This document shows positions 1 to 6,089 of a stretch of 8,467 bases of DNA, one piece after another. This DNA comes from Candidatus Zixiibacteriota bacterium. Its GTDB lineage: Bacteria > Zixibacteria > MSB-5A5 > GN15 > FEB-12. The stretch's first letter is position 1. Every line of letters begins with the position of its first letter. The stretch lies in contig JACZYS010000101.1 in assembly GCA_022570975.1 (NCBI GenBank), forward strand, positions 298 through 8,764, written 5' to 3'. Both the position numbers and the translations under genes were made by a program. Under the pieces are notes generated by a model. The model searched no databases, had not been told where the DNA came from, and saw only the letters and a program-made list of their open reading frames with translations.

Positions 1-824
1 TGGAGTCTGGCCGGGTAGTCGTCCAAAATAAATGAGAGGTCATCCCGATGCGGTCCCAGCAGAGAGGTCTGCATAATTTGTTCTCTTTGATAACTCCTCT
101 TTAGCTCGGAATTAAAAAACTCTTCAATATTGTCTTTTTTATTTGTTTTCAAATTGTCAATTTTTAATGACGGTTTATAATTGATAATCAATTTCCCGCC
201 TTCACTTATTTGCTCATAATATTTTTGCGATGACTTTGAAAAATCTTTAATAAAATTAATTCTCTCATATATTACCTCAGACCCATATTTTGCCAGCAGG
301 CTGTTAAATGGCTGATGATCCATCTCGTTTTTTAAGGCCGCATTTTTCTGTGATAATACCCTATGATACTGTGATAAACTGTCAAGATACCTTCCCGAAA
401 GCTGGGAGAGATACATGTCCAAAAAAGTTCTTCTGACAGAAGGGGGGCCGGTAATTATTTCACTGTCTTCAGGACCTGCAGAAACAACCTTAAAATGTTT
501 ATAAAGTTCATGGATACGAACCGTGACTTTATCGATGGTTATTTTTTTTCTTTCATTTTTTTGGAACGCAACTGTTACCTCCATCTCTTTTTCTTCATCA
601 TTAAGCTTCCCCTCCAGTCGATAAACTTCACTTTCATGATTAATAATAGAGATGTCGGGCACATTTCGATGAGAGCGTCCTAAACATAAAGTGAAAATAG
701 CTTCTAAGAGGCTCGTTTTTCCAGAGCCATTGTCACCATAAAAAATGTTAACGTTTGGAGAAAATCCAAGAGACTCAGATTTAAAATTTCTAAAATTGGT
801 CAGAGAAAGAGAGGAAATAAACAT
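1..824 (-). CDS. recF: RecF, DNA gap-repair ATPase (3' end cut off by window edge)
   Basis: RecF is an SMC-like/ABC-type ATPase that acts with RecO and RecR to load RecA on single-stranded gaps. I translated this frame by hand; it stays open from the ATG at 824 to the window edge, giving 274 residues. The N-terminus MFISSLSLTNFRNF is the typical RecF opening. The Walker A motif GDNGSGKT lies at residues 30-37, and the conserved GPHRDD motif at 257-262. RecF is usually about 360 residues, so the last 85-90, carrying the ABC signature and Walker B, lie outside the window. The start is 42 nt after the dnaN stop, consistent with co-transcription with dnaN. The ribosome binding site is weak (AAGAG directly abuts the ATG); an in-frame TTG lies seven codons upstream, but the ATG start matches the family better. 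Identification is secure. Confidence 0.95.
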   Translation of the reverse strand, partial: MFISSLSLTNFRNFKSESLGFSPNVNIFYGDNGSGKTSLLEAIFTLCLGRSHRNVPDISIINHESEVYRLEGKLNDEEKEMEVTVAFQKNERKKITIDKVTVRIHELYKHFKVVSAGPEDSEIITGPPSVRRTFLDMYLSQLSGRYLDSLSQYHRVLSQKNAALKNEMDHQPFNSLLAKYGSEVIYERINFIKDFSKSSQKYYEQISEGGKLIINYKPSLKIDNLKTNKKDNIEEFFNSELKRSYQREQIMQTSLLGPHRDDLSFILDDYPARL

Positions 825-866
825 CTCTTGTTTTAGATAACCCAAATAGCCCTAATGAAACTTCAA

Positions 867-1979
867 CTATTCCGCCAATCTCAGCGGCATAATAAGACAG
901 AGGAAATCTTCTTTTGATTTATCCGCCGGATAAACAACACCGGCTGAAACAGTTGAAGAAAGTTCAACAGCCACTTCGCTGGCGTCAATTTTTTGAAGAA
1001 TATCTGAAACATAAGCGGCGTTATATCCCATTTCAATAGAATCACCTTTAAAATCACAACTTAGGGTTTCTTTACCCTCACCGCCAACATCAGCGTTAGC
1101 TGTGGTTAAGGTCAAGGTGTTGTCCTTAATTGAGAATTTAACCTGATGGGTCAAGGCATTGGAAAGGATAGAAACTCGTCTGACTGCTCCCGACAGTTCT
1201 TCTCTTGAAATAATAAGTTTCTTGTCGTTTTCGACCGGTATAACCTGCTCAAAATTAGGATATGGTCCTTCAATTAGGCGGGAAGTTAAAACCATGTTTT
1301 CCAAACTAAATATGATAGAATTATCTCCAAATATTATTCCAATCTCATCCTCGTTTTCACCGGTAAACTTGGGGATTAAGTTAAGTACTTTAGGAGGAAT
1401 AATTACATCATCATACATCCCTTTTAGTTTGGTATTTACAACCGATGTTTTTGCCAGGCGGTGACCATCGGTCGCCACCATCTGCATTCTTTCCCCTTTT
1501 GTCTGCCATAAGACACCGTTTAAAGCCGGGCGAGTGTCATCATCTGAGCAGGCAAATGTTGTTTTCTTAATCATTTCCACCAGTTCACTTCCAGAAATTC
1601 TGATCTCTTTTTTAGTGTTAACTGTGGGAAGTTGAGGAAAGTCATCTGCCGGAACGGTGGCGATTTTATATGAGCCGTTTGGAAATTTTATTTCCAGACG
1701 AGAATTATTCGATTCAAAACTAATCTCTGATTCGGGCAATTCTTTAAAAATATCAAATAAAATTTTGGCCGGAATACAAATTCCACCTTTTTTTGTCACC
1801 TTGCATTCAAGAGAAACAGTCATAGAAATATCTAAATCAGTTGCTGATATTTTCAGCTTATTATCCAGAGCTTCTATTAATATATTACTTAATACCGGCA
1901 GGGTTGTCTTGGCTGGAACCACCTGAAGAATATACTGGAGGTAATGTGATAATCTCGATTTTGAAACTAAAAATTTCAT
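867..1979 (-). CDS. dnaN: DNA polymerase III beta subunit (sliding clamp)
   Basis: This is the ring-shaped processivity clamp, a homodimer that tethers the replicative polymerase and other DNA enzymes to DNA. The product is 370 residues, normal for the family (about 365-380), and shows the expected three-domain layout (roughly 1-120, 130-245 and 250-370). Landmarks are TTLPVLSNIL at 25-34, ATDLDIS near 46-52, DDTRPALNGVL at 147-157, ATDGHRLA at 169-176, and the C-terminal LIMPLRL, which forms part of the peptide-binding cleft. The ATG start has a clear AGGAG 7 nt upstream and ends in TAG. It follows dnaA after a 280-bp spacer and precedes recF by 42 nt. Nothing is missing or broken. Confidence 0.98.
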   Translation of the reverse strand: MKFLVSKSRLSHYLQYILQVVPAKTTLPVLSNILIEALDNKLKISATDLDISMTVSLECKVTKKGGICIPAKILFDIFKELPESEISFESNNSRLEIKFPNGSYKIATVPADDFPQLPTVNTKKEIRISGSELVEMIKKTTFACSDDDTRPALNGVLWQTKGERMQMVATDGHRLAKTSVVNTKLKGMYDDVIIPPKVLNLIPKFTGENEDEIGIIFGDNSIIFSLENMVLTSRLIEGPYPNFEQVIPVENDKKLIISREELSGAVRRVSILSNALTHQVKFSIKDNTLTLTTANADVGGEGKETLSCDFKGDSIEMGYNAAYVSDILQKIDASEVAVELSSTVSAGVVYPADKSKEDFLCLIMPLRLAE

Positions 1980-1986
1980 TTTATTT

Positions 1987-1991
1987 CTCCT
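1987..1991 (-). promoter_or_regulatory. Shine-Dalgarno sequence of dnaN
   Basis: On the minus strand AGGAG is followed by a 7-nt spacer (AAATAAA) and the dnaN ATG at 1979. This is a near-ideal ribosome binding site and fixes the dnaN start. Confidence 0.85.
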
Positions 1992-2140
1992 GAAACTTTT
2001 TTAAACAACATTTCTTAATTATAAAATAGTTTTATATAAATAAAGTAGTAATAATATAGGCTGTTCACATGTTAATATCTTTAAATCAGCCTTCCAAATT
2101 TCTTATACCCACCTTAATTATCAATTACTTAACGATTTTC

Positions 2141-2203
2141 CTTAATAAACCTTTTTCAACAATAGGTCTTAATTTCTTCTTAATAAACTTAGTATATTTC
2201 AAC
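2141..2203 (-). repeat. Two-copy direct repeat GTTGAAA...GTTTATTAAG in the dnaA-dnaN spacer
   Basis: On the minus strand, GTTGAAA followed by GTTTATTAAG occurs twice. The first copy has GTTGAAA at 2154-2160 and GTTTATTAAG at 2141-2150, with 3 nt between them. The second has GTTGAAA at 2197-2203 and GTTTATTAAG at 2179-2188, with 8 nt between them. The 10-mers are identical, start 38 nt apart, and both are followed by a purine-rich run. They may be origin-related repeats, but AT-rich sequence makes chance repeats easier. Confidence 0.5.
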
Positions 2204-2232
2204 ATAATTTAAAACAAATATTTTATATCAAT

Positions 2233-2241
2233 TAATCCACA
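2233..2241 (+). promoter_or_regulatory. Candidate DnaA box (TAATCCACA)
   Basis: This matches the DnaA-box consensus TTATCCACA at eight of nine positions and keeps the CCACA core. It lies about 20 bp beyond the dnaA stop codon, in the most likely origin region. It is the best DnaA-box match I found in the two gaps around dnaA. Confidence 0.45.
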
Positions 2242-2259
2242 TCAGATTTTAACAATTTG

Positions 2260-3624
2260 TTAATAAAGTAAAGAGGCGGTTACCCGGTCAATTTTCTCCC
2301 TGAAAACCGATTCATGAAGCATTTTATTGGTTACTAAATTACAGGCGTGAATAACGGTAGAGTGGTCACGGCCGCCAAATGAATCCCCGATTACTTTAAG
2401 AGAATTGTCTGTCAGAGAGCGACATAAATACATGGCGATCTGTCTGGCCAGAACAATATTTGATGTCTTCTTTTTTGCAAACATCATTTTTAATTCTATT
2501 CTGAAATGCTCAGATATAGCTTTCTGTATATTTTCAATGGTTATCTCTTTTCTATTATTATTTACGGTATCAGAAAGAACTTTTGCTGCCGTGTCCAGGT
2601 TGACTGGAACAGATTTTAAAGAAGCATATGCCAGAATTCTGATTAGAGAACCTTCAAGCTCCCTGATATTTGTAGAGATTTTGTCAGCAATAAATTTTAT
2701 AACTGAATCGTCAATAGAAAGTCCTTCGGAATCAAGCTTTTTATATAAAATTGCTGTCCTGGCCTCAAGGTCCGGTGCTTGAAGGTCTGTTACCAGTCCA
2801 CTTGAGAATCTTGACAACAGTCGTTCCTCAAGCCCCTTAATCTCTCTGGGGGGGCGATCAGAAGTTAACACAATCTGTTTACCTAATTGATAGAGGGAAT
2901 TAAAAGTGTGAAAAAACTGTTCCTGAGTTGACTCTTTGCCTGAAAAAAACTGAATATCGTCTATTATGAGCACATCAACATCACGATACATTCTGGTAAA
3001 ATCAGCTATGGAATGGTCTGAAATTGAGGTGATAAAATCAGAGGTAAATTTTTCGCTGGTAGCATACATGACTCTTTTATCGGGGAAAAGTTCCATAATC
3101 TGGTTACCGATGGCCTGGGCGATGTGAGTTTTTCCTAGTCCGGTTCCGCCGTAAGTCAAAAGAGGATTATATTTTGTCATTCCGGGAGCTTCGGCAACAG
3201 CCATGGCAGCAGCACAAGCAAACTGGTTAAAATCTCCAACCACCAATGAAGAAAATTTATAATTTACATTCAGATTGTGCAGAAAATTTGATTTTGGCTT
3301 TGGTTTTAAGGCTGAGATATTCTGGTAACTGTAAAGGTTAAACGTTGGCTGCACCTCTTCTTTTTCTGACTCATTAATTACAAAATTAAGATGATAATTT
3401 TTTCCAAGAACTTCCTTAAAGGCCTCACCAATTAAGTCATGGTAGTGGCTTTTTATCCAGTCGGCTACAAACTGGTTGGGTACAGTAAGGTCAAAATTTC
3501 CGTTGTCCGCCGGCATCCCCGATGTAGGCTTAAGCCAGGTATTGTATGACTGCTCTTTCATTCTGCGTGACATATATTTCAAGCAGTCATGCCAGCTCTG
3601 TGAATTTATAATATTTTCTTGCAC
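2260..3624 (-). CDS. dnaA: Chromosomal replication initiator protein DnaA
   Basis: DnaA is the AAA+ ATPase that binds DnaA boxes and melts the origin. From the GTG at 3624 the product is 454 residues, a normal length. Domain I carries the W...MSRRMKEQSYNTWLKP pattern, followed by a short linker. The AAA+ domain has Walker A GGTGLGKT (159-166; the usual form is GGVGLGKT), Walker B LIIDD (219-223), sensor I LTSD, box VII RLLSRFSSG and sensor II NIRELEGSL. Domain IV ends with the DnaA signature GGRDHSTVIHA (417-427), which contacts the box. I prefer GTG over the in-frame TTG at 3642. GTG is preceded by GAGGGG at 10 nt and TTG has no ribosome binding site. GTG also places the conserved Trp nearer the N-terminus, as in relatives. 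The stop is TAA, followed by the candidate origin spacer and dnaN. Confidence 0.97.
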   Translation of the reverse strand: MQENIINSQSWHDCLKYMSRRMKEQSYNTWLKPTSGMPADNGNFDLTVPNQFVADWIKSHYHDLIGEAFKEVLGKNYHLNFVINESEKEEVQPTFNLYSYQNISALKPKPKSNFLHNLNVNYKFSSLVVGDFNQFACAAAMAVAEAPGMTKYNPLLTYGGTGLGKTHIAQAIGNQIMELFPDKRVMYATSEKFTSDFITSISDHSIADFTRMYRDVDVLIIDDIQFFSGKESTQEQFFHTFNSLYQLGKQIVLTSDRPPREIKGLEERLLSRFSSGLVTDLQAPDLEARTAILYKKLDSEGLSIDDSVIKFIADKISTNIRELEGSLIRILAYASLKSVPVNLDTAAKVLSDTVNNNRKEITIENIQKAISEHFRIELKMMFAKKKTSNIVLARQIAMYLCRSLTDNSLKVIGDSFGGRDHSTVIHACNLVTNKMLHESVFREKIDRVTASLLY

Positions 3625-3634
3625 TTTAAACGAA

Positions 3635-3640
3635 CCCCTC
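3635..3640 (-). promoter_or_regulatory. Shine-Dalgarno supporting the GTG start of dnaA
   Basis: GAGGGG on the minus strand ends 10 nt before the GTG at 3624-3622. It overlaps the upstream TTG candidate (3642-3640), so it cannot serve that start. The spacing is slightly long but workable, and it decides the start call. Confidence 0.55.
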
Positions 3641-3679
3641 AAAAGTAATAAACATTTTTAAAAATCTATAAGCGATTGA

Positions 3680-3685
3680 ATTATA
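3680..3685 (-). promoter_or_regulatory. Candidate -10 element (TATAAT) for dnaA
   Basis: A perfect TATAAT on the minus strand lies about 56 nt before the dnaA GTG, a natural distance for the last promoter of dnaA. At 16-18 nt further upstream the sequence is only GTTTGG/TTTGGG, a poor -35. A perfect -10 is not rare in AT-rich DNA, so this is a moderate call. Confidence 0.35.
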
Positions 3686-3785
3686 AGAAGTTTAATTAGC
3701 TCCCAAACTCAAACGTTCAACTTTTCCACTCAGTTGTGAACATCCTGTAAACAATAAACAATTGACAACATAATGGTGGGCGGCA

Positions 3786-3814
3786 ACTTTAAAAGTCCCC
3801 TGCAAAGATGTCAA
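3786..3814 (-). promoter_or_regulatory. Candidate upstream dnaA promoter (TTGACA-17-TAAAGT)
   Basis: On the minus strand a perfect -35 TTGACA (3809-3814) is followed, after an exact 17-nt spacer, by TAAAGT (3786-3791), which matches the -10 consensus at four of six positions. It points toward dnaA and would leave a leader of about 155 nt containing the TTTTCCACT/TGTGAACAT sites. The perfect -35 and spacing are encouraging, but the -10 is mediocre. Confidence 0.35.
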
Positions 3815-4034
3815 CAATTGATTAACAATATTAATTAGGATAGTTTTCATTTGCATATTTATAAACAAATCAACTGTACGTCAAGAAGTGTTACGGAAAA
3901 AAATTAAAGAATGTGAAGTGTATGCTATTTCATTATTTATAAGAGAGATAACTCAAGATGATTATTTACATCCAAATCAAACTGTTAACAATTTTATACA
4001 GCCAACACTGAAAGCTCTTTAATACAAGGGGTTA

Positions 4035-5099
4035 TCAGCTAGCCATCTCTTTAATTTTGTTTGCAATGTCTTCAAAGAGTTTCTTGATTTCCGGAGTGCC
4101 GGAAACGGCAACCGGGTTACCGGTGTCACATCCTTCTCTTATGCTTGTCAGAAGGGGAATTTCTCCCAGGAAAGATGTCTCCAGCCGCTTAGCAAGTTCT
4201 TTCCCTCCATCTTTGCCAAAGATAAATTCTTTCACACCGTTGGATTCATAATAGGACATATTTTCAATAACCCCAATAACTTTTAATTTCGTTTTTTCGG
4301 CAAGTTTGGCAACTCTACCGGCTACGTGGGTTGCCGTCTGCTGGGGGGTTGTGACAATCAATAGCTCCGCACTTGGAATTGCCTGGGCAATTGTCAGGGT
4401 GACATCACCGGTACCGGGAGGCAAGTCCAAAAAGAGATAGTCAAGCGAGTCCCAGAGAACATCGGCCAAAAACTGATTTATAGCTTTGTGAAGCATTGGC
4501 CCTCTCCAAATAACCGGTTCATCTTCATCGACAAAAAATCCCATTGAGACAGCCTGAATATTATCACCTTTTCTGAGAGGAATAATTTTGTTTTCAAGCA
4601 ATGTTGGTTGTCCGCTGACTCCAAGCATTCGCGGAATGGAAAAACCGTAAACATCGGCATCCAAAACACCAACATTATACCCCTGAGCGGCCAGAACAGA
4701 TACAAGGTTGGTGGTCACTGTAGATTTTCCCACCCCTCCTTTTCCAGAAGAGACAGCAATGAATCTTTTGGCAAACTGATGAATATTAACCGAGTTTTTT
4801 CCACCGGCAGTGGCCGTGCCTCTTAGTTTAGCGAATAACTTCTGCCTTTGTTCATCAGTCATGACATCAAAAACAACTTTAACAGACTCCACTCCGGGTA
4901 CAAATTCCAGACTTTCTCTAATGTCATTTATGATTTTTTCTTTTAACGGGCAACCGGGTACGGTGAGAGTTATACCAACGGTTACATCCCCTCCATCAAT
5001 TTCAATGAATTTGACCATATCAAGTTCAGTGAGCGGCTTTCTTAATTCCGGGTCTTCCACGCCATCTAAGACATGCAGTATAGCTTCTTTTGTTAACAC
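4035..5099 (-). CDS. mrp: Mrp/ApbC/NBP35-family P-loop ATPase, Fe-S cluster carrier
   Basis: Proteins of this family bind and transfer Fe-S clusters in the cytoplasm and depend on ATP. The 354-residue product has an N-terminal MIP18/DUF59 domain (about 1-80) with the conserved TVPGCPLK around Cys50. The ParA-like ATPase domain that follows carries the deviant Walker A GKGGVGKST (119-127), the DADVYG switch (147-152), WRGPM (198-202) and Walker B LFLDLPPGTGD (222-232). The position after IENMSYY (from 278), where many Mrp proteins have a CxxC pair, reads ESNGVKEFIFG and has no cysteine. It therefore resembles the CxxC-lacking (SalA-like) subgroup, and cluster binding by the usual Cys pair cannot be assumed. 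The start is GTG at 5099, with GGGGGTGAT about 11 nt upstream. It lies 67 nt after lspA, probably in the same transcript. Confidence 0.93.
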   Translation of the reverse strand: MLTKEAILHVLDGVEDPELRKPLTELDMVKFIEIDGGDVTVGITLTVPGCPLKEKIINDIRESLEFVPGVESVKVVFDVMTDEQRQKLFAKLRGTATAGGKNSVNIHQFAKRFIAVSSGKGGVGKSTVTTNLVSVLAAQGYNVGVLDADVYGFSIPRMLGVSGQPTLLENKIIPLRKGDNIQAVSMGFFVDEDEPVIWRGPMLHKAINQFLADVLWDSLDYLFLDLPPGTGDVTLTIAQAIPSAELLIVTTPQQTATHVAGRVAKLAEKTKLKVIGVIENMSYYESNGVKEFIFGKDGGKELAKRLETSFLGEIPLLTSIREGCDTGNPVAVSGTPEIKKLFEDIANKIKEMAS

Positions 5100-5166
5100 T
5101 CTTTTTTAGATCACCCCCAAAACTTTATACAAAGAAATCAAATTACAGTCCTCTTGCTTGATTTCA

Positions 5167-5736
5167 TCAATCAATGACCCCATTAGGATTATCAGGAATA
5201 TTTGACCGAGTTTCACTATGCTTTATCATATGATAAAGCAAATATACAATTGAACAACTAATAGCCGCATCGGCAACATTAAAAGTCCACCAACGCTCCA
5301 ACTGATAACCGAAAAGATTTATGTCTACAAAATCAATATCAATAAAATCAATAACCTTTCCAATTCTTACGCGGTCAATAATATTTCCAAGTGCTCCGCC
5401 AGAAATAAAAGCAAGGGGCAAGGCTATATGTTGTTTGTCCAAACTCTTATAAAGATAGTACAAAACAAACAAAAATATAAATAAGGAGGAGATTAAGTAA
5501 TAAATTGAGGGACCAAAACTGGTACCCAAAGCACCTCCATAGTTATAAACAAGGGAGATCATGAAAAGTTCTCCAAGAACTTTAATCGGGGGGTTTTCAG
5601 CAAGGTAAGCTACGGCTATCAGCTTAGTTGACTGGTCAATAATCATTACCAGAAGAATAATGACAGTAGGGAGAATGAAGCTTCTCGATTTACTATCTTC
5701 CAGAAGACTTGTCCTCTTCTGCAGATTTGCATTCAA
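5167..5736 (-). CDS. lspA: Lipoprotein signal peptidase (signal peptidase II)
   Basis: This inner-membrane aspartyl protease removes the signal peptide from diacylglyceryl-modified prolipoproteins. In 189 residues there are four hydrophobic segments, near 20-37, 76-97, 104-120 and 152-171. Conserved features are IDQSTK (33-38), the VYNYGGALG box (63-71; commonly HNxGAAFG), GGALGNIIDR with catalytic Asp121, and FNVADAAI with catalytic Asp156. The tail after about 172 is polar and unconserved. The true start is uncertain: no in-frame ATG exists before the first membrane segment. TTG at 5736 lacks a ribosome binding site, whereas a CTG at 5703 has AGGA 8 nt upstream. From the TTG, the gene overlaps the preceding DksA/TraR-like gene by 44 nt, which suggests translational coupling. 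Function is secure; the 5' boundary is not. Confidence 0.93.
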   Translation of the reverse strand: MNANLQKRTSLLEDSKSRSFILPTVIILLVMIIDQSTKLIAVAYLAENPPIKVLGELFMISLVYNYGGALGTSFGPSIYYLISSLFIFLFVLYYLYKSLDKQHIALPLAFISGGALGNIIDRVRIGKVIDFIDIDFVDINLFGYQLERWWTFNVADAAISCSIVYLLYHMIKHSETRSNIPDNPNGVID

Positions 5737-6076
5737 TACAAAGTCTGGCGTGGGGAACTGCTTCTAGTCGGGGGAGGCTGATATTTTTTTCGCAGACAAT
5801 GCAGGCCCCAAAGAGACCGTCGTCAATTCTCCTTAAAGCTTCATCAATATGATATATAAGCCTTCCGGATTTGGAAGCAAACATGAAAGCCAACTCTCTT
5901 TCCATTGCATCTGTTCCCTGGTCAGCCATGTGATAAGAGTATGAAGATAAATCTCCGGTCGCTTCTTTGGTGGTCGTGCTCACTCTTGATTTCATCAATT
6001 CACTCATTTCGGCAACCTGTGTCTCCCTTTTTTCCAACAAAAGCTTGCGAAACTTTTTCATTTCAGTTTTTCTCAT
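5693..6076 (-). CDS. DksA/TraR-family C4 zinc-finger protein
   Basis: DksA/TraR proteins enter the secondary channel of RNA polymerase and modulate initiation, in some cases together with ppGpp; others of this family have unknown targets. The 127-residue product starts with a basic helix. A helical hairpin follows, including MADQGTDAMERELAF (50-64), which corresponds to the acidic coiled-coil tip region. It ends with a zinc finger of four cysteines, C92, C95, C113 and C116 (C-x2-C-x17-C-x2-C). The ATG at 6076 has GGAG 6 nt upstream and lies 13 nt after the ileS stop. The 3' end overlaps lspA. An ileS-traR/dksA-lspA order recurs in many bacteria. Whether this protein acts as a true DksA cannot be told from sequence, so I give no gene symbol. 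Confidence 0.9.
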   Translation of the reverse strand: MRKTEMKKFRKLLLEKRETQVAEMSELMKSRVSTTTKEATGDLSSYSYHMADQGTDAMERELAFMFASKSGRLIYHIDEALRRIDDGLFGACIVCEKNISLPRLEAVPHARLCIECKSAEEDKSSGR

Positions 6077-6082
6077 AAGCGA

Positions 6083-6086
6083 CTCC
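6083..6086 (-). promoter_or_regulatory. Shine-Dalgarno of the DksA/TraR-like gene
   Basis: GGAG lies 6 nt before the ATG at 6076 and within the 13-nt gap after the ileS stop. It supports the first ATG over the second in-frame ATG five codons later, and fits a tightly packed operon. Confidence 0.7.
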
Positions 6087-6089
6087 GCA

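Larger units (their letters stand above)
1980..2259. other. AT-rich dnaA-dnaN spacer, candidate replication origin / unwinding region
   Basis: This 280-bp gap has no credible gene. By hand count it is about 21% GC, far below the flanking genes. It contains a near-consensus DnaA box, TAATCCACA at 2233-2241 (one mismatch to TTATCCACA), just downstream of dnaA. It also holds a weaker CTGTTCACA at 2061-2069 and five copies of CTTAAT, at 2014, 2113, 2141, 2168 and 2179. Position next to dnaA, low GC, repeats and a DnaA-box-like site are what one expects of an origin or its DNA-unwinding element. The box count is low, so origin function is inferred. The spacer probably also carries a dnaN promoter, but I could not pick one out with confidence in such AT-rich sequence. 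Confidence 0.4.
3625..4034. other. AT-rich dnaA upstream region (mrp-dnaA gap)
   Basis: This gap of about 400 bp separates mrp from dnaA and is about 30% GC over 3661-4020. It should hold the dnaA promoter and leader. DnaA-box-like sites are weak: TTTTCCACT at 3722-3730, the inverted TGTGAACAT at 3735-3743, and TTATTTACA at 3962-3970, with one to three mismatches. AACAATTGA occurs twice, at 3757-3765 and 3813-3821. These could mediate DnaA autoregulation or be part of the origin, but none is decisive. No rpmH gene (a common dnaA neighbour), no tRNA and no clear terminator for mrp is visible. The longest open frame, about 52 codons, lacks a ribosome binding site. Confidence 0.4.

Noticed and set aside
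495..683. Plus-strand open frame of 62 codons
   Set aside because: It lies antisense within recF, which explains this stretch fully.
2249..2263. TTAACA-ATT-TGTTAA inverted repeat at the dnaA stop codon, considered as a terminator
   Set aside because: The 6-bp stem is almost all A-T and would be too weak for an intrinsic terminator.
2405..2782. Plus-strand open frame of 125 codons
   Set aside because: It is an antisense shadow of dnaA with no recognisable domain or start signal.
3692..3856. Minus-strand open frame of 52-54 codons upstream of dnaA (MQMKTILINIVNQLL... to TAA)
   Set aside because: It has no ribosome binding site, its composition is like the rest of the spacer, it overlaps the candidate promoter and DnaA-box-like sites, and I recognise no family. 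A chance frame is more likely.
4010..4020. AAAGCTCTTT palindrome after mrp, considered as a terminator
   Set aside because: The stem is only four base pairs with a 2-nt loop and no T-run; not supportable.
5157..5169. TTGAT-TTC-ATCAA inverted repeat at the end of lspA
   Set aside because: It is a 5-bp AT-rich stem without a T-tract and overlaps the lspA coding end; probably chance.
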